Part shown: piece after piece, positions 60,876 to 64,000 of the stretch
How positions within the stretch are numbered: the stretch's first letter is position 1
Layout of the letters: each line of letters begins with the position of its first letter
The notes under the pieces: generated by a model
The model's database searches: none
Seen by the model: only the letters and a program-made list of their open reading frames with translations
Told to the model about the DNA's origin: nothing
Made by a program: the position numbers and the translations under genes
Source: Rhodobacteraceae bacterium UBA6213
GTDB lineage: Bacteria; Pseudomonadota; Alphaproteobacteria; Rhodobacterales; Rhodobacteraceae
Assembly: GCA_002421605.1 (NCBI GenBank)
Contig: DISJ01000003.1
Coordinates: 1 to 64,000 of the forward strand
Direction of reading: 5' to 3'
DNA length: 64,000 nt

Positions 60876-62669
60876 TCAGGTAGTTGATCTCTCTAGTACA
60901 TAGGTTCCGGGGGCTGGCGCCAGCACTGGGTGCGCCGAATCACCCAGCGCTCGTGCAGCAATTCGCTTGCCAGACCGCTCGGCAAGCCATGCGCCCCACT
61001 TCGGCCACCAACTACCCACGTGAAACAGAGAGGCTTGCTTCCAGGCCTCGGCATCCTCGATCGGCGCTTCTGATAGATAGTGCCCGTATTTGTTCTTGCC
61101 CGGCGGGTTGACGATGCCTGCAACATGACCCGACTCGCTGAGAATGAAGGTCTTGTCCTTGGCCCCCATCTGCGCGATTCCGGCGAAAGATGCCTTCCAC
61201 GGCGCGATATGATCGGTTTCACAGGCAATCGCGCAAAGCGGCACCTTCACGCCCGCAAGCTTCACCTTTTCGCCCAATACGGTATAGCCTTTGCCCGCGA
61301 AGTTGTCGCGCTGGCAAAGCCCGCGCAGATATTCCACCGCCATCTTGCCGGGCAGGTTGGTGCTATCGCCGTTCCAGTACAGCAGATCAAAGGCCGGAGG
61401 CGCTTCGCCCATCATGTAGCTGCGGATCGCGGGGGCATAGATCAGGTCGTTTGCGCGCAAATAGCTGAAGGTTCGGCTCATGAAATAGGAACTCAATACC
61501 CCGTCGCGCTGCACTTGCTGTTCGATCCCGTCAACGAAATCGTCCTGCAAGAACGCCGTGAACTCTCCCTGGTCGGCAAAATCGGTCAGCGTGGTGAAGA
61601 ATGTGGCTGAGTTGATCGACTTGTCGGCGCGCTTTTGTAGCAGCGCCAGCGTCAGCCCCAGTGTTGTGCCCGCGATGCAATAGCCGACCGCGTTGACCTT
61701 GGGTTCGCCGGTGATCGCTTTGACCTCGCGGATCGCGGTCAGATACCCGTCTTGCACGAAATCGTCCATACCGATCTCGGCATACGAGGCATCGGGGTTT
61801 TTCCAAGCCACCACGAATAGCGTGTAGCCCTGATCGACGATCCAGCGGATCAGGCTGTTTTGTGGCTTCAGATCAAGAATGTAGAACTTGTTGATCCACG
61901 GCGGAAAAATCAACAGCGGCGTTTTATGCACCGTCTCGGTAGTGGGCGTGTACTGAATCAACTCGAAAAGATGGTTGCGAAAGACCACGCCGCCTTCCGC
62001 GGTGCCAAGGTTGACGCCCACTTTGAACGCGTCGCGGTCGGCTAGCGTGATGATCAAATCGCCCTTGCTCGCCTCGATATCTGCCACAAGATTTTCCAGC
62101 CCCTGCACAAGGCTCGCACCCTCGGTCGCCACGGCGCGTTCCAGCGCGTCGGGGTTGGTGGCCAGAAAGTTGGTTGGCGCCATCATGTCGATGATCTGGC
62201 GGGTAAAATAATCCACCCGCTTGCGATCGACCGGCTCCAGCCCCTCGATCTTGCCTACTGCGTCTTCAATGGCGCGTGACGAAATAAGGTACTGCTGCTT
62301 GACGAAGTTGAAATACGGGTTGCTATCCCACAGCGGGTTGGCAAAGCGGCGATCTTTTGGGCCGGTATCCTCAGGCGGCTCCAGCCGCCCCTTGGCCAGC
62401 ACCTGCTGGGCCTCGACATAATGCTTGAGCGACTGCCCCCAATAGTTGATCTGCGCCTCAAGCAGTTTTGCGGGGTTTTCCATCCACTCTTTCAGCAGCG
62501 CCGAGCCCGCCTTGAGGTAAAGATCGTTTCCCGGCCCTTCGAGCGAAGGGTTTGGCGCCCGCTTTTGCGCCAATGCCGCTACCAATCGTTGCGACAAAGC
62601 CTCGACGCGGGCCAGATTATCGGTCAATTGCTGCGATGCAGCAATATTTCCGCTGTCTCCCGTTGTCAT
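60876..62669 (-). CDS. phaC: Class I poly(3-hydroxyalkanoate) synthase
   Basis: 597 aa. The lipase-like box is GYCIAGTT with nucleophile Cys331; the catalytic Asp lies in CETDHIAPW and the His in SESGHVAGIVNPP. FPPWINKFYILDL and WKNPDASYAEIGMDDFV are PhaC signatures. It polymerises 3-hydroxyacyl-CoA to PHB. GGGAGGAAAT precedes the ATG. It is divergent from phaZ and upstream of phaP. Confidence 0.96.
   Translation of the reverse strand: MTTGDSGNIAASQQLTDNLARVEALSQRLVAALAQKRAPNPSLEGPGNDLYLKAGSALLKEWMENPAKLLEAQINYWGQSLKHYVEAQQVLAKGRLEPPEDTGPKDRRFANPLWDSNPYFNFVKQQYLISSRAIEDAVGKIEGLEPVDRKRVDYFTRQIIDMMAPTNFLATNPDALERAVATEGASLVQGLENLVADIEASKGDLIITLADRDAFKVGVNLGTAEGGVVFRNHLFELIQYTPTTETVHKTPLLIFPPWINKFYILDLKPQNSLIRWIVDQGYTLFVVAWKNPDASYAEIGMDDFVQDGYLTAIREVKAITGEPKVNAVGYCIAGTTLGLTLALLQKRADKSINSATFFTTLTDFADQGEFTAFLQDDFVDGIEQQVQRDGVLSSYFMSRTFSYLRANDLIYAPAIRSYMMGEAPPAFDLLYWNGDSTNLPGKMAVEYLRGLCQRDNFAGKGYTVLGEKVKLAGVKVPLCAIACETDHIAPWKASFAGIAQMGAKDKTFILSESGHVAGIVNPPGKNKYGHYLSEAPIEDAEAWKQASLFHVGSWWPKWGAWLAERSGKRIAARALGDSAHPVLAPAPGTYVLERSTT
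62629..62645. promoter_or_regulatory. PhaR-type site inside the start of phaC
   Basis: TTGCTGC-GAT-GCAGCAA is a perfect palindrome with 7-base arms and fits CTGC-N3-GCAG. It lies within the first 14 codons of phaC, 24-40 bases inside the start, and about 120 bases from the divergent phaZ start. Its perfect symmetry suggests regulatory use although it also encodes IAASQQL. Confidence 0.6.
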
Positions 62670-62762
62670 GGCGATATTTCCTCCCTATCCTCACAACCAA
62701 CATAGTGCCGCAGGGGTCCAAGGGTAAAGCCACGTTTGGGACCGGCCGCGTCAGGAGACATA

Positions 62763-64000
62763 ATGAAGGGCATGATGAGTTACGACCTGATGGAAACCAT
62801 CAGGAACACGAACGAGTGGATGGGCGCCTCGGCCCGCGCAATGGCCTCCTACCCCGCATGGGGCCTCGTGCCGCACCCGATGTTCAAGGTGATGTCGGCC
62901 TGGGGCCGCGTAACCGAACGCAGCTTTGCGCGTATGGTCATCAAACCCGACTGGGGCATCCGCACCATCCCGGGGGTCGATGGGCGCGATCATCTGGTGA
63001 ATGTCGAAACCTTGGTTGACCGCCCGTTTGGCAGCCTCGTGCATTTCAACGTCTTGGGCCGCGCCCCGATGCAGCGCCGCGTGCTGCTGGTGGCACCGAT
63101 GTCGGGCCATTACGCAACCTTGCTGCGCTCGACCGTCGCCAGCCTTCTACCCGATGCAGACATTTACATCACCGATTGGAACAACGCGCGCGACATCCCG
63201 GTTTCCGAAGGCAAGTTCGACATCGAGGATTACACGCTCTACCTTGTCGAGTTCATGCGCCACCTCGGGCCCGACATCAACGTGATAGCGGTCTGCCAAC
63301 CAGCCCCGCTCACCCTTGCCGCTACCGCCTATCTTGCCGAAGTCGAACCCGCCGCACAGCCTCGCACCCTCACGCTGATCGGTGGCCCAATCGACCCCGA
63401 CGCTGCCCCCACCGAAGTCACCGATTTTGGCCGCCGCATAACGATGGGCCAACTCGAGCATCTTGCCATCCAACGCGTCGGCTTCAAGCATAAGGGCGCG
63501 GGCAGGCTCGTCTATCCGGGGCTGATGCAGCTTGCCTCCTTCATCTCGATGAACGCCGAAACTCACGGGAAGGCGTTTACAGACAAGATCACCGCCGAAG
63601 CCAAGGGCGAAGGGTCAGAACGCGACAAGCACAACATCTTCTATGACGAATACCTGTCGGTCATGGACATGACCGCCGAGTTCTACCTTTCCACGGTCGA
63701 GCGCATCTTCAAAGGCCGCGAAATTGCGGACAACCGCTTCAGCGTAGATGGGCATCAGGTCGATATCGGCAAAATCACCGCGGTCGCTGTGAAAACTGTC
63801 GAGGGTAGCAAAGACGATATTTCTGCACCCGGTCAGTGCTCTGCCGCACTCGATCTGCTTACTGGCCTTCCGCCCGAAAAGAAGGCTGGCTACATCGAAA
63901 TCGGCGCAGGCCACTACGGCATCTTTGCCGGTCGCAGTTGGCGCGAAAACATCCGCCCGCTGGTGCTGAGCTTCATCGACCAAAACGCCGGCGTCGAGGC
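62763..64000 (+). CDS. phaZ: Intracellular polyhydroxyalkanoate depolymerase (3' end cut by window)
   Basis: About 412 residues visible and open at the edge; family length is about 420-430, so nearly complete. YPAWGLVPHPMFKV is typical near the N-terminus. The nucleophile box AVCQPAPLTL carries Cys178, the cysteine version found in intracellular depolymerases. FYLSTVERIFKGREIADNR is near the end. It mobilises PHB granules. AGGAGA precedes the ATG. Divergent from phaC with a 93-base gap. Confidence 0.94.
   Translation, partial: MKGMMSYDLMETIRNTNEWMGASARAMASYPAWGLVPHPMFKVMSAWGRVTERSFARMVIKPDWGIRTIPGVDGRDHLVNVETLVDRPFGSLVHFNVLGRAPMQRRVLLVAPMSGHYATLLRSTVASLLPDADIYITDWNNARDIPVSEGKFDIEDYTLYLVEFMRHLGPDINVIAVCQPAPLTLAATAYLAEVEPAAQPRTLTLIGGPIDPDAAPTEVTDFGRRITMGQLEHLAIQRVGFKHKGAGRLVYPGLMQLASFISMNAETHGKAFTDKITAEAKGEGSERDKHNIFYDEYLSVMDMTAEFYLSTVERIFKGREIADNRFSVDGHQVDIGKITAVAVKTVEGSKDDISAPGQCSAALDLLTGLPPEKKAGYIEIGAGHYGIFAGRSWRENIRPLVLSFIDQNAGVE

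Overview
The window is a stretch of GC-rich chromosome (roughly 60-65 % by eye) from an alphaproteobacterium, almost certainly of the order Rhodobacterales. The evidence is the gene content and order: a PHB module arranged phaR-phaP-phaC with divergent phaZ, a glycine-riboswitch gcvTHP operon, a leuA leader peptide next to mreBCD-PBP2-rodA, hisBH/hisAFE, class III aminotransferases, and gene-transfer-agent (GTA) style spike genes. All functional calls come from reading the translated sequence and recalling family motifs; no database search was run.

Layout. 1-1231: N-terminal part of phosphoenolpyruvate synthase (minus, cut by the window edge), divergent from an exporter-type ABC transporter. 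3206-3535: AT-rich control region. 3536-18978: a 15-kb exopolysaccharide/capsule precursor locus, all on the plus strand. It holds UDP-xylose synthase, UDP-glucose 4-epimerase, a membrane cellulose-synthase-like glycosyltransferase, a secreted GH26-like glycosidase, a small secreted protein, an acyltransferase, UDP-glucose dehydrogenase, a UDP-glucuronate 4-epimerase, GDP-mannose genes (manC, phosphomannomutase) and the four dTDP-rhamnose genes rmlCBDA. Together these could supply UDP-GlcA, UDP-GalA, UDP-Xyl, UDP-Gal, GDP-Man and dTDP-Rha. 19070-20804: a three-gene phage-like cassette on the minus strand whose first gene resembles the GTA head-spike base protein. 21045-27032: tRNA-Cys, an E2-acyltransferase-like membrane protein, the helicase HrpB, a small lipoprotein, tRNA-Ala, thioredoxin 2 and the AzlCD exporter.

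27095-33259: glycine cleavage operon gcvT-gcvH-gcvP behind a tandem glycine riboswitch, then gltX, all minus. 33338-39819: zincin-like peptidase, Tat-exported metallo-beta-lactamase-fold protein, PfkB kinase, a small membrane protein, NAD synthetase and a periplasmic protein of 18 MORN repeats. 40173-43910: a TetR-type regulator with a perfect palindromic operator, followed by a membrane-fusion protein, an ATPase and a permease in an overlapping operon. 44002-45746: leucine-rich leader peptide and leuA. 45898-51543: the rod-shape/elongasome operon mreB-mreC-mreD-PBP2-rodA. 51551-58029: a hydroxyacid dehydrogenase and histidine genes hisB-hisH and hisA-hisF-hisE, separated by three opposing genes (DUF2147 protein, solute:sodium symporter and its tiny partner). 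58200-64000: a class III aminotransferase and the PHB module, with PhaR-type CTGC-N3-GCAG sites at phaP and inside the start of phaC.

The most interesting feature is the spike cassette lying directly against the capsule/EPS sugar locus. In Rhodobacter capsulatus the GTA spikes bind the capsule of the recipient cell. Other points worth a look are the PilZ-less synthase plus GH26-like hydrolase pair, the E2-like membrane protein that has lost its catalytic histidine, the leuA leader, the two PhaR operators, and a repeat element found on both sides of the histidine genes.
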